DNA from: Alphaproteobacteria bacterium
Lineage (GTDB): Bacteria; Pseudomonadota; Alphaproteobacteria; UBA2966
Assembly (NCBI GenBank): GCA_018654745.1
Contig: JABILA010000025.1
Location: forward strand, 1 to 64,000
Reading direction: 5' to 3'
DNA: 64,000 bases
Shown here: positions 1 to 8,460 of the stretch, one piece after another
Layout: each line of letters begins with the position of its first letter
Position numbering within the stretch: the first letter of the stretch is position 1
Notes under the pieces: generated by a model
The model's database searches: none
What the model saw: the letters and a program-made list of their open reading frames with translations, nothing else
Told to the model about the DNA's origin: nothing
Translations under genes and position numbers: made by a program

Positions 1-138
1 AGTCTGCGAGGGCCGCACGCCCATGCAAACCCTGGAGGATGGTAAACGTATCTGGAAGGAAAAGTTTATAGACCAAACTTGACCTGACAGACGCCGCGTC
101 AAAATCGGTAACTGTCAGATCAGGTCTGAATTACTACA
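1..138 (+). mobile_element. Right end of an insertion sequence (IS481-like)
   Basis: This stretch holds the last codons of a transposase reading frame followed by a short non-coding tail. The tail contains an inverted repeat (CTGACAG at 84-90, CTGTCAG at 112-118) and ends in TTACTACA near 138, so the complementary strand begins TGTAGTAATTC, the TGT...ACA form common at IS ends. The rest of the element lies outside the window. The IS481 assignment rests on the C-terminal protein residues alone, so the family and the exact boundary are inferences. Confidence 0.5.
2..82 (+). CDS. Transposase C-terminus (partial, starts outside window)
   Basis: An open frame enters from the left edge and stops at TGA 80-82, giving 26 residues that include GRTPMQTLEDGKRIWKEKF. 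A GRTP(M/Y)QT...DG...EK ending is familiar from integrase-core (DDE) transposases of the IS481 group, which cut and rejoin DNA during transposition. Only the extreme C-terminus is visible and no catalytic residue lies in the window, so it cannot be said whether the element is intact. No other gene shares this frame. Confidence 0.5.
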   Translation, partial: VCEGRTPMQTLEDGKRIWKEKFIDQT

Positions 139-211
139 ATTAATAATTGGCGCGCACCTTGAGTTAAAAGCAACGCTGCGTTTCCGTTAAACCCGGAAAC
201 GCTCTGATATA

Positions 212-1462
212 TCAGAGGTAGCTCTTTACCTCCCGGCTCATGACGACCTTGCCTTCACGCCAAAGAGCCTCGTGATTTGCCTCGATTGAACGCAAGTCAT
301 AGAGATAATTCACCATAATGCCTTCGGACTGGGCCTTGCCACGTTTTGAAGTATCCCCCATCCAGTTGATCCGTTCCAGTCTCGCACCGTTCCCAAGATG
401 AAACCGGGCAACCGGATCAAGCGGTAATTCTCGCCGTTTCTCCTTACACAGATAGTGTGCACATTGTTTCATCAGAACCTTGCGTTCGGCATCGTCGGAT
501 GGTTCCCCTGTTTCCTTATCCACCGGATTTGACTTGCGCCACTGGTTAAAACCCGGAACTGGTGACAAGGTTGAAAACGTTTTTATATGCGGCAATTCTG
601 ATTTCAATTCAGCCGCCACCTGCTTGATCAGAAAATTGCCGAACGAAATACCTTTCAGGCCTTCCTGGCAATTGCTAATGGAGTAGAAAATAGCGGTGTC
701 TGCCTGATTCTGACGCTCAGTTGCCCCTTCCGCTTCATCCTGGAGCAATGTCTGAACCGAACTTGCCAATCCCTTGGTCAGTGCAACCTCAACGAAGATC
801 AACGGATCACCTGGGAGTGCTGGATGAAAGAAGGCGTAGCATCTCCGATCAGCTTCGAGACGGCGTCTGAGATCATCCCAGCCCGTGATCGCGTGCACCG
901 CTTCATAGGCGATCAGCTTTTCCAGAACGGCAGCTGGTGTATCCCAGGATATTTGTTCAAGGTGCAAAAAGCCGCGGTTAAACCAGGATTTGAACAGATG
1001 TACAAAATCAGCGTCGACGACCTTCAGGGAAGGGTCGTCATTCAACCATCGCTGAAGTTCCTTGCGCATTTGAACCAGAGCGACAGTACCGCCCGGAGCC
1101 ATATTCAGGGCCCGAATAAGATGCTGCCTTGGTGTCTCCACAACACGTTCGAGCTTGAGTCGGTTTTCGGCACTGGCATCTGAGAGAAACGTCTGGATGG
1201 CATCCCGCAGTTTCTCGGAATCCGGCTCAAACTTGCTTTTCAGAGTCTGGAAAAAATACGCCTTGTCCTCATCTGAAAAACCCTGGTATCGATCCAGTAC
1301 TTCACGGGCCAGTGCTGTACCCAAAGCTTCGCCTTTTTGGCCCAGCAAACTGTGACAAAGCTCCAGCATTGTGGTCTTGTTTTGCAACAACAGCGGCTTG
1401 CGCCCACCGTACAACAGCTCACGACCGGCATCGGCAATGGACGTGACCATGCTTTCAAACAT
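212..1462 (-). CDS. matA: Malonyl-CoA decarboxylase
   Basis: Predicted to convert malonyl-CoA to acetyl-CoA and CO2 in the cytoplasm. The 416-residue protein has the family layout: a helical N-terminal domain (about 1-140) and a C-terminal acetyltransferase-like catalytic domain. Conserved blocks are FFHPALPGDPLIFVEVALT (211-229), TFSTLSPVPGF (295-305) and FHLGNGARLERINWMGDTS (354-372), holding the serine and histidine regarded as catalytic in this family. It is divergent from the malonyl-CoA synthetase gene across 310 bp, so the pair would turn free malonate into acetyl-CoA, as in rhizobial mat loci. No malonate carrier of the MatC type is next to it. The ATG at 1462 follows an AGAGGC-like site. 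Confidence 0.93.
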   Translation of the reverse strand: MFESMVTSIADAGRELLYGGRKPLLLQNKTTMLELCHSLLGQKGEALGTALAREVLDRYQGFSDEDKAYFFQTLKSKFEPDSEKLRDAIQTFLSDASAENRLKLERVVETPRQHLIRALNMAPGGTVALVQMRKELQRWLNDDPSLKVVDADFVHLFKSWFNRGFLHLEQISWDTPAAVLEKLIAYEAVHAITGWDDLRRRLEADRRCYAFFHPALPGDPLIFVEVALTKGLASSVQTLLQDEAEGATERQNQADTAIFYSISNCQEGLKGISFGNFLIKQVAAELKSELPHIKTFSTLSPVPGFNQWRKSNPVDKETGEPSDDAERKVLMKQCAHYLCKEKRRELPLDPVARFHLGNGARLERINWMGDTSKRGKAQSEGIMVNYLYDLRSIEANHEALWREGKVVMSREVKSYL

Positions 1463-1772
1463 TTGTAGCCTCTTGGATCAGATTTCGTGAATTCATATAT
1501 GGGAAGTTACTACAATTTTCCTACCCACCCAATTCTACTTTGCCAGCGAAAATACATTTTCTTGTTGAATGCAGCGCCTCATGACGAATATCGGTCATGA
1601 TAAAAAGATGTCCGTGCTGACAACGATGCGACAACCCTTGCTGTGCTTTCAATTGAATTGTAATAGTAAACAAAATCGGATCTTTGAGCAGGATTGATAC
1701 CTCACCCAACATCCTCACCGGACTGGCACAAATATCTCCGATCTGATCCGACAACTATTCTTCATTCGCCTT
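1463..1772. promoter_or_regulatory. Divergent promoter region between malonyl-CoA genes, with dyad
   Basis: This 310-bp gap must hold the promoters of both malonyl-CoA genes. The clearest structure is an interrupted palindrome at 1579-1600, TCATGAC-8 nt-GTCATGA. It has the size of a dimeric repressor site and could coordinate both genes; in rhizobial mat loci a GntR-type regulator does this, but no regulator gene is present here. I see no convincing small gene: the 77-codon reading frame across 1521-1754 has no recognisable protein features. Confidence 0.4.
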
Positions 1773-1784
1773 GTGAGCATTTTC

Positions 1785-3302
1785 ATGAACCAAAATTTAT
1801 ATGCCCTGATTCAAAGTCGTATTCCCGCGGACACGTTAAAGCCGTTTCTGGTTTTACCAACAGGCAGAACTGTTTCCTATGCAGATATGGATTACTGGTC
1901 AGCGAAATTTGCTACGGTGTTGGCTGATGCAGGCGTATCACCCGGTGATCGTGTTGTCGTGCAGACAGACAAGTCGCCGGAAGCCGTCATGCTATATCTG
2001 GCATGTTTGCGGGTAGGCGGCATCTACATTCCCCTGAACACCGCCTATACGCCATCAGAGGTCGAATATTTTCTGAATGATGCTGAACCGGTTGTTTTGG
2101 TCTGTCGCCCCAAATCGCTTGAGGCGTTGTCAGACATCGCAACACACGCCGCCGTAAAACAAACTTTCGTCATGGACGCAGATGGCAGCGGTACGTTGAC
2201 AGAGGCGGCAGCTGTAGCCGCGCCCATCGAAGACATCGTTGAGTGCGAGACGGATGATCTGGCCGCCATCCTGTACACGTCAGGTACAACCGGACGTTCC
2301 AAGGGTGCCATGCTGAGCCACGGAAACCTGTCGTCCAATGCCCGGACCTTGCATCGTCTATGGGCATTTGAAGATAGCGATGTTTTGTTGCATGCCCTGC
2401 CTATCTACCATGTCCATGGATTGTTCGTCGCATTGCATTGTGCGTTGATGAATGGATCAACCATTCATTTCCTCGACAAGTTCGATCCGGAGACTGTGAT
2501 TCGATTGTTGCCCACTTCTACTGTGATGATGGGCGTGCCCACTTTTTACACCCGATTGCTGGACGAACCCGGATTTACTTCTGACGTTAGTAAAAACATC
2601 AGACTGTTTGTGTCGGGGTCCGCACCGATGTTGGCTGAAACCCATGTTCAGTTCACCGAACGAACCGGCCACAAGATATTGGAACGCTACGGCATGACTG
2701 AAGGTGGCATGATCACCTCCAATCCTTATGACGGGGACCGGGTTCCGGGTACTGTCGGTCCGGCCCTGCCTGATGTCGAGGTGCGGATTTGTAACAAGGA
2801 GGGAACGCCGGTGGCTGCTGGTGAAATAGGTGTGCTGGAATACAAGGGGCCAAACCTGTTCAAGGGATATTGGCGCATGCCGGACAAGACCGCCGAAGAA
2901 TTCCGGGCGGATGGATACTTTATCTCAGGCGACAATGCCATCATGGATGCGGAAGGTCGTGTCTCTATTGTTGGTCGTGACAAGGACCTGATCATCACCG
3001 GTGGCTACAACGTTTACCCGAAGGAAATTGAAATCGAAATCGATCAGATGGACGGTGTCATCGAATCTGCCGTCATCGGTCTGCCGCATAAGGATTTTGG
3101 CGAAGGTGTAACAGCTGTGGTTGTGGCACAAGCAGAAGCAAGTGTATCGGAGAAGGATATTGTTGACGCCTTGAAAGGCAAGCTTGCCCGTTTCAAGCAA
3201 CCCAAAAAGGTTTATTTTGTATCTGAGTTGCCACGAAATGCGATGGGCAAAGTCCAGAAAAATGCCCTGCGGGAAACCTACGCAGGAACCTACGGCTCCT
3301 GA
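1785..3302 (+). CDS. matB: Malonyl-CoA synthetase (acyl-adenylate-forming enzyme)
   Basis: Predicted to activate malonate with ATP and CoA to malonyl-CoA. It is an ANL-superfamily enzyme of about 505 residues with the P-loop-like motif YTSGTTGRSKGAM (around residue 165), the ERYGMTE adenylate motif, the GYWRMPDKTAEEF hinge region, GYNVYP and the C-terminal lysine in NAMGKVQK. Overall similarity, for example LYLACLRVGGIYIPLNTAYT, matches MatB rather than fatty-acyl or acetyl-CoA ligases. Two ATGs lie close together at 1773 and 1785; the second gives the N-terminus MNQNLYALIQ, which fits the family better. The 3' end overlaps the convergent transporter gene by 13 bp. With the divergent decarboxylase it forms a malonate-to-acetyl-CoA route. 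Confidence 0.9.
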   Translation: MNQNLYALIQSRIPADTLKPFLVLPTGRTVSYADMDYWSAKFATVLADAGVSPGDRVVVQTDKSPEAVMLYLACLRVGGIYIPLNTAYTPSEVEYFLNDAEPVVLVCRPKSLEALSDIATHAAVKQTFVMDADGSGTLTEAAAVAAPIEDIVECETDDLAAILYTSGTTGRSKGAMLSHGNLSSNARTLHRLWAFEDSDVLLHALPIYHVHGLFVALHCALMNGSTIHFLDKFDPETVIRLLPTSTVMMGVPTFYTRLLDEPGFTSDVSKNIRLFVSGSAPMLAETHVQFTERTGHKILERYGMTEGGMITSNPYDGDRVPGTVGPALPDVEVRICNKEGTPVAAGEIGVLEYKGPNLFKGYWRMPDKTAEEFRADGYFISGDNAIMDAEGRVSIVGRDKDLIITGGYNVYPKEIEIEIDQMDGVIESAVIGLPHKDFGEGVTAVVVAQAEASVSEKDIVDALKGKLARFKQPKKVYFVSELPRNAMGKVQKNALRETYAGTYGS

Positions 3303-4618
3303 TCCGGCTCTGTTTCTTCTGCCGCAAGTTCAGTAACCAGGTCTTCGAAGCTCTCCTGAATTTCTTCTGCGTCAGCTTCACTGGCTGCCAGCAGTTCTTC
3401 AAGCTCGAACTCCGGGTTCATGACGGCACTCATGGGGGTTGGTGCCATAATCACAAAATCATTTGTATCTTCGGTGGCAATTGCCTGACGCTGTGTTGAT
3501 CGCCATACACCAAATATGCAAATCAGCGCCATCGATATTGCGATCGACTGAAAAAATGCCTGATCACCCAGAACATCCATTGCCAGTGCCGTTATCGGCG
3601 CACCGAGGCTGGATCCGATCGACATGGCAAGTACCAGAGTCCCACTGGCAGCAACCATTTGACCCGGATTGAGGTAATCGTTGGTGTGGGCAATACACAA
3701 AGCATACAAAGGCGTCGACACCCCGCCAATCAATGCGATCAGAAAATACAGCATCCAGCCTGTCCCATCGTACCTGCTGGCAATAAATGAGACCACCACA
3801 CCTGCAGCACAGGTTCCGATGATCACCTGACGTCGACCAACTATGTCTGACAATCGACCGATAGGAAGCTGTAACAACGCCCCGCCAAGGACAAGCGCTC
3901 CCATAAAGAACGAAATTTCCTTTACCGATAATCCAATGTTGGCTGCGTAAACAGCGCCCATGCCAAAAATTGCGCCCATCGTCAGCCCGTTGACCAACAT
4001 GCCCATCACACCCAGTGGAGACACGCGATAGAGCTGCAACAGATTAACTGATTCGGAGGTCTCAAAATCTGGTGCCTTGCTGACAGAAAGCAAAATCGGA
4101 ATAACAGCAAAGCTGACCAATACAGAAATCAGCACAAATAATTCGTAACTGGAGGGATTGGCGATGTTCAGCATGAATTGCCCACCCGCCAAACCAGCGA
4201 GAGATATCAACATATAAAAACTGAGAAGCTGTCCCCGGGTTTCATTTTCAGACGCATCGTTGAGCCAGCTTTCGGCAACTATATAGAGACCAGCATAGGC
4301 GAACCCGGTAACGAAGCGCATGGCCCACCAGGTCCAGGGTTCGATGACAACGACATGAACCAGGATGGATGTAGATGCCAGCGATGCCATGGCGCCGAAG
4401 CTGCGAATGTGGCCAACCCGGGCAACAATACCAGGCACCACCGTTGATCCAACCAACAGTCCAATAAAATAACCCGACATGACCAGCCCGGTGGCGGTCA
4501 CACCGAAACCTTCCATCGACGCCCGAAGGCCCAGCAACGATCCCTGCAGACCGTTACCCAGCATGATCAGGCCCAGGCCCAGGAACAAAGCCCAGCTATT
4601 GGAAATCACCTTGAACAC
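3290..4618 (-). CDS. MFS transporter (YcaD-like)
   Basis: A 442-residue inner-membrane protein of the major facilitator superfamily with about 12 hydrophobic segments. The motif following TM2 (ARVGHIRSFG) and the central GRLSDIVGRRQV correspond to the conserved loop 2-3 and 8-9 signatures. FAYAGLYIVAESWLND is characteristic of the YcaD/UMF1-like group of unknown substrate. The C-terminus is a long acidic cytoplasmic tail (about 395-442, rich in E and D), unusual for the family. The start is GTG at 4618 with a poor ribosome binding site. It ends inside the 3' end of the convergent malonyl-CoA synthetase gene; whether it carries malonate is unknown, and its family offers no support for that. 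Confidence 0.8.
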   Translation of the reverse strand: MFKVISNSWALFLGLGLIMLGNGLQGSLLGLRASMEGFGVTATGLVMSGYFIGLLVGSTVVPGIVARVGHIRSFGAMASLASTSILVHVVVIEPWTWWAMRFVTGFAYAGLYIVAESWLNDASENETRGQLLSFYMLISLAGLAGGQFMLNIANPSSYELFVLISVLVSFAVIPILLSVSKAPDFETSESVNLLQLYRVSPLGVMGMLVNGLTMGAIFGMGAVYAANIGLSVKEISFFMGALVLGGALLQLPIGRLSDIVGRRQVIIGTCAAGVVVSFIASRYDGTGWMLYFLIALIGGVSTPLYALCIAHTNDYLNPGQMVAASGTLVLAMSIGSSLGAPITALAMDVLGDQAFFQSIAISMALICIFGVWRSTQRQAIATEDTNDFVIMAPTPMSAVMNPEFELEELLAASEADAEEIQESFEDLVTELAAEETEPDQEP

Positions 4619-4807
4619 TTAGTTCGACTTTCAGATAGTTTCGCGGAATTCGCTTATGCCTCAAGGCAAGCCCTTGCACAAGCAGGAAATTTCACATGCC
4701 CAGAACCAATAGAAATTTGTTGAATCTTTTCAGGTAGTAGCCCTTGCGTATTCCCGACAAAATCAAGTTCAATCGTCCACATTCTCTTGGAAACCCGGCA
4801 AACGGAT

Positions 4808-5938
4808 ATGGCAATGAACGTCAAGTCAACTTCAACCAACCCTCAAACATATGAACTTGCTATTGTTGGCGGCGATGGTATCGGCCCCGAAGTCTGCGGC
4901 GCTGCCTTGCAGGTAATCAAGGCAGCTGTTGGGTCAAACCGGGTATTGACCTGTATCGATTATGAGGCTGGCGCTGATTGCTACACCCGAACGGGTATCG
5001 CCTTCCCGGACGAAACACTGGAGGGCTGCAAGAAGGCTGATGCCATATTGCACGGTGCCGCCGGATTGCCAGGGGTTCTCTATCCTGATGGCACGGAAGC
5101 GGGTCAGGATTTCACCTTGCAACTGCGCATGGCCCTGGACCTCTACGCCAATGTCAGACCGATCAAATTGTATGACGGTGTCTCCTCTGCCTTGAAGGGA
5201 CGTGGCCCCGGCGATATCGACTACGTCATCGTTCGGGAAAATACAGAGGGACTGTATGCCTCCCGCGGCGGCGGCGTCGTCCTCGGTGATGAGGTCGCGA
5301 CGGATATCCTTATGGTCACCCGGAAAGGCGTTGAGCGAATAGTTCGTTTTGCTGCTGAACTCGCACGAAGCAGGAACGGTGCCCCGGCAGATGGCGTTCG
5401 TCGGGTTACAATTGTTGATAAATCAAACGTGCTGAGAAGTTTTGCCCTTTTCCGCAAAATCGCCGACCGCGTTATGGAAGAATATCCCGACATCGAAGTT
5501 GATTACGCCCTGACAGACGCCATGGCTGTTTACATGATCGAGCGCCCCGATACATTCGATGTCGTCGTAACGGAGAACTTTGTAGGCGACCTGCTATCAG
5601 ACCTCGGTGCTGCGACAATCGGTGGCATGGGTATGGCAGCCGCGGCTGAGATCGGTGACAGATTTGGATATTTCCAGGCATCCCATGGCACCGCCCCTGA
5701 CATCGCCGGCAAAGGCATCGCCAACCCGATTGCCACTATTCTGTCCGGAGCCTGGATGCTGGAATGGCTGGGGCAAAAGAACAACGACAATTTTCTGATT
5801 GAAGCAGCCAACCGGATCAGGCGCTCAACAAGTAGTACCTTGATATCGGGCGACGCCCTGACAACGGATACCGGGGGCACAGCCAGTACGGCGGATTGCG
5901 TCAAGGCAATCATCGACAGTCTCGCACACGATGGATAA
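4808..5938 (+). CDS. Isocitrate/isopropylmalate dehydrogenase family protein
   Basis: A beta-decarboxylating, NAD(P)- and metal-dependent dehydrogenase of about 376 residues. Seen are the N-terminal GGDGIGPEV, the substrate-site segment LQLRMALDLYANVRP, the RENTEGLYA loop, DKSNVLRSFALFR with the catalytic lysine, the metal-binding VTENFVGDLLSDLGA, and the nucleotide-binding HGTAPDIAGKGIANP. The substrate cannot be read from sequence: LeuB, isocitrate, tartrate and D-malate dehydrogenases share this frame, and the AADG/ENTEG variant is not that of a typical LeuB. A TTG at 4787 would extend the protein by seven residues; the ATG at 4808 is preferred. It converges on the protease gene with only 12 bp between stops. 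Confidence 0.8.
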   Translation: MAMNVKSTSTNPQTYELAIVGGDGIGPEVCGAALQVIKAAVGSNRVLTCIDYEAGADCYTRTGIAFPDETLEGCKKADAILHGAAGLPGVLYPDGTEAGQDFTLQLRMALDLYANVRPIKLYDGVSSALKGRGPGDIDYVIVRENTEGLYASRGGGVVLGDEVATDILMVTRKGVERIVRFAAELARSRNGAPADGVRRVTIVDKSNVLRSFALFRKIADRVMEEYPDIEVDYALTDAMAVYMIERPDTFDVVVTENFVGDLLSDLGAATIGGMGMAAAAEIGDRFGYFQASHGTAPDIAGKGIANPIATILSGAWMLEWLGQKNNDNFLIEAANRIRRSTSSTLISGDALTTDTGGTASTADCVKAIIDSLAHDG

Positions 5939-5950
5939 TGCCAAATCTGT

Positions 5951-6697
5951 TTATTGACGCAGTGTCATCTTGCGACCACTGACTTCGAAAGAAGCAAGAC
6001 GCCCCAGAAACGACATGCCGAGGAGTGAACTATTCACATCTTCTTTGTTGATAGAAACGGTCACATCGCGAAATTCAATTGGCCCGATGGACAAACTATC
6101 CAGACGCCAACGGGCACCACGACCTATTCCGTTCGCCGTTTCAAAAAACAATGAATATTCCAGCGTCGCGAGATCCACACCTAGTCGACGTGCATCATCC
6201 GGGCTCAATGATATGCCGGTCGCACCGGTATCAACCAGAAATCTGACAGTTGTTCCATTCGCCAGACCGCTGGCGTGAAATTGCCCGTCATCCCCTTTGA
6301 TCAAAGTGATGACACCTTCTGCCGTAACGACTGGGCGTGCCGGAAGAAGTTCCGACAGGACCCTTGTTCCAGCCATTTTGATTTCTTCCTGAAAACTGTA
6401 ACCAAGAATTAATGCTGCTGCCACGCCGATCCAGATACTGATGTTTCTGACTGTTTCACCGAAATTAATTTGTCGGGTGGCCAGCAAGCCGCTCGAAATC
6501 AGCGCCAACAAAGAAATACCGTGGACGAAACTCATTTGATCTCCCCAGGAAGAAAGACTTCCGGGAAAATAGTCGTTCAAAAACCAGAGGGAAATTGCAC
6601 TGGATAGCAATAATGCCAGAAACACCCAGACACCAACCCGCATACCATTGCGTTTATGACGAGGAGTTTTGCGCAGGGACTTACCTCCGTCTGGCAT
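5951..6697 (-). CDS. Membrane-anchored retropepsin-like aspartic protease (TIGR02281/clan AA)
   Basis: The C-terminal half has the single-lobe aspartic protease signature FLVDTGATGISLSPDDARRLG and a second block SLLGMSFLGRLASFEV, matching the clan AA (TIGR02281) retropepsin-like family, which would work as a dimer. The N-terminal half holds three hydrophobic segments (VGVWVFLALLLSSAISLWF, a segment around LLALISSGLL, and IWIGVAAALILGYSF), so the protease domain is probably tethered to the inner membrane and periplasmic. Three transmembrane segments is more than the usual single anchor. The ATG at 6697 is chosen over an upstream TTG at 6703. Substrate unknown; a related rhizobial/rickettsial family includes processing proteases. 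Confidence 0.75.
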   Translation of the reverse strand: MPDGGKSLRKTPRHKRNGMRVGVWVFLALLLSSAISLWFLNDYFPGSLSSWGDQMSFVHGISLLALISSGLLATRQINFGETVRNISIWIGVAAALILGYSFQEEIKMAGTRVLSELLPARPVVTAEGVITLIKGDDGQFHASGLANGTTVRFLVDTGATGISLSPDDARRLGVDLATLEYSLFFETANGIGRGARWRLDSLSIGPIEFRDVTVSINKEDVNSSLLGMSFLGRLASFEVSGRKMTLRQ

Positions 6698-6874
6698 TTT
6701 CAAGATACTTTTTCAGGTCGATTGCAGTCATAACAGATCATTTTCCTGTATTGAATTAATGTCCAAAATGAAGAAGTGTATCTTGTATTGTTATTCTAAT
6801 ATAACGTAACTTTTTTCGGGATTTTTTTACAACTTTGTTCTATATATAGTTGTCAAAGGACAATTGTAACAATC
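6698..6874. promoter_or_regulatory. AT-rich divergent promoter region
   Basis: The gap between the divergent protease gene and the PAS/transposase-like gene is markedly AT-rich from about 6760 on (runs such as TTTTTTTAC and TATATATAG). A small hairpin, TTGTC-AAAG-GACAA, sits at about 6850-6863 and buries the AAAGGA ribosome binding site of the downstream gene, which might limit its translation. No operator could be identified. Confidence 0.3.
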
Positions 6875-8386
6875 ATGACCAACAATCCAGATCAATACAG
6901 GGCTGCTGTGAACGCTGCTGGAAGCCTGTCCCGGGTTCGGGAACGGCTTGAGCGCGTCGACGGTGCCGTTGACTGGTCCCGGTTTGACAAATATCTGAGA
7001 TGGTTGAAAACAGACTTTTCTGCCGGTGAAGGGTATGATCCTGTCCTTTTGTTTAAAGCCATGTTGGTCCTGCATTGGCATGCCTTTACGGCACCGGAGT
7101 TCGACCATGCGATTGAAGACAGTGTTGCGATCCGGAAATTTGTTGGCATAAAACAGGGTGACGTGGGTCCCCGGCATATTACAGTGAACGCCTTTCGGCG
7201 CTTTCTTGTTGATCGAGGCACAGCCGGAGAAGCCCTCGCAGAGCTTCATCAGCAATTGTCACAAAATGGATTTCTGACTGTCGATTCCAATGATACCGAG
7301 GCCCCGGCTGACGGATCGTCCGAACCATTATTTCCGCTGGCCAACGATGTCCGAATGGCGCGTCCACCGGCATGGGTAGCGATTGAAAAAAACTTCCTCG
7401 ACTATTGGGCATCGCTCGGCACTAACGGGGAGGTTCCATCAATTCCTATTGCTGACATTGGTGATGTCCCCGAGAATCTGAAATCCTATTTCGTAACATT
7501 AACGGCTCAGGAAGATGACTTCAGCTTTGAATTTGTCGGCCCAAAAATCATAACCCAAAACCAGGGTGACCTCCTGGGCACCACAATCGGTGCCAGGGCG
7601 CGCAGAAATATTTTGGCCTACGGCCATGCCGGAGTTCAGGACGAATTGATATCCATCTGCCGGGCAGCAGTCGCGAGAGCCCGGCCCGTAGCGACATCCA
7701 CGTGTTTTTTCAATGCCATGGGCAACAGACGAAATCTCTGGGCCATATTTGCACAGGTAACGGACAGCGCGTCAGGTGAAGTCGGCTTGATTGGTGCGGC
7801 CTTGATTGCCGAAGTAGATCAGGTCGAGCCGAAAATACCTGAAATTGCGGCCTCGAAAATGTCGATGCTGCCTGTAGAAATTGATCCTTTTTCGCTTGAA
7901 ACCGATTTTCGTGCCCTGGGTCCACCTGAATGGATCAAAATTGAATCGATTTTTCTTGATTATTGGAATGAGCAGCGCGGCATACACAAAACGCTGATGA
8001 CATCAAATATGAAGTTATCCGCATTGGCAGAACTTGAGCCTTATCTGACGCTGACGCGGGTGATCAAGGACAAGGGTTTCCAATATGAGATGATCGGCGA
8101 TCACATTCAGATAGAGAATGAAGGCAATGCCACCGGGCAGTTCATTGCGGAGAAGCGTGATTTCAACGTGCGGGAATTCGGCCACGGTGGTCTGCAAGAA
8201 GAACTTGCATCAGTATTCACCCGTGCCGTTGCGCAACTACAGCCCGTTGGCACAAACACATACTATGTTAACTCAGGCGGCAGCCGTTGCCAGATGTGGA
8301 CAATACATGCGCCCATGTCCGATGAATTCGGCGAAGTTTGCATGTTGCTTGGCGTTACCCTGATCAAAAAAGTTTCTATAAACTAA
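6875..8386 (+). CDS. IS5-type transposase N-terminal domain fused to two PAS-like domains
   Basis: 503 residues in three parts. Residues about 15-135 match the N-terminal (DUF772) domain of IS5/IS1182-like transposases: GYDPVLLFKAMLVLHWHAFTAPEF, then RKFVG and VNAFRRFLVDRGTAGEALAELHQQL. The expected catalytic DDE core is absent: similarity stops at NGFLTVDSND. It is replaced by two copies of one module (about 164-314 and 350-500), each starting PP.W..IE..FLDYW and containing a (Y/F)GHAG or FGHGG box and GEV.L.G..LI. The opening resembles the alphaproteobacterial PAS_5 sensor family. Likely a domesticated DNA-binding protein with ligand- or protein-sensing modules; no transposase activity is possible. 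No kinase, cyclase or other output domain is seen. It stands alone, with no IS ends recognised around it. Confidence 0.75.
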   Translation: MTNNPDQYRAAVNAAGSLSRVRERLERVDGAVDWSRFDKYLRWLKTDFSAGEGYDPVLLFKAMLVLHWHAFTAPEFDHAIEDSVAIRKFVGIKQGDVGPRHITVNAFRRFLVDRGTAGEALAELHQQLSQNGFLTVDSNDTEAPADGSSEPLFPLANDVRMARPPAWVAIEKNFLDYWASLGTNGEVPSIPIADIGDVPENLKSYFVTLTAQEDDFSFEFVGPKIITQNQGDLLGTTIGARARRNILAYGHAGVQDELISICRAAVARARPVATSTCFFNAMGNRRNLWAIFAQVTDSASGEVGLIGAALIAEVDQVEPKIPEIAASKMSMLPVEIDPFSLETDFRALGPPEWIKIESIFLDYWNEQRGIHKTLMTSNMKLSALAELEPYLTLTRVIKDKGFQYEMIGDHIQIENEGNATGQFIAEKRDFNVREFGHGGLQEELASVFTRAVAQLQPVGTNTYYVNSGGSRCQMWTIHAPMSDEFGEVCMLLGVTLIKKVSIN

Positions 8387-8460
8387 AGCGGCACCGGATT
8401 TAACAGAAATGCCGCATTGTTTCGAACACAGCAAGTAAATTTCATTCAAGCGACCAGGCA

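Noticed and set aside
131-1517. TTACTACAATT repeated at 131-141 and 1507-1517, either side of the malonyl-CoA decarboxylase gene
   Set aside because: It suggested the gene had been carried by an IS, but an 11-base match over this distance is within chance and there is no second IS end around 1507.
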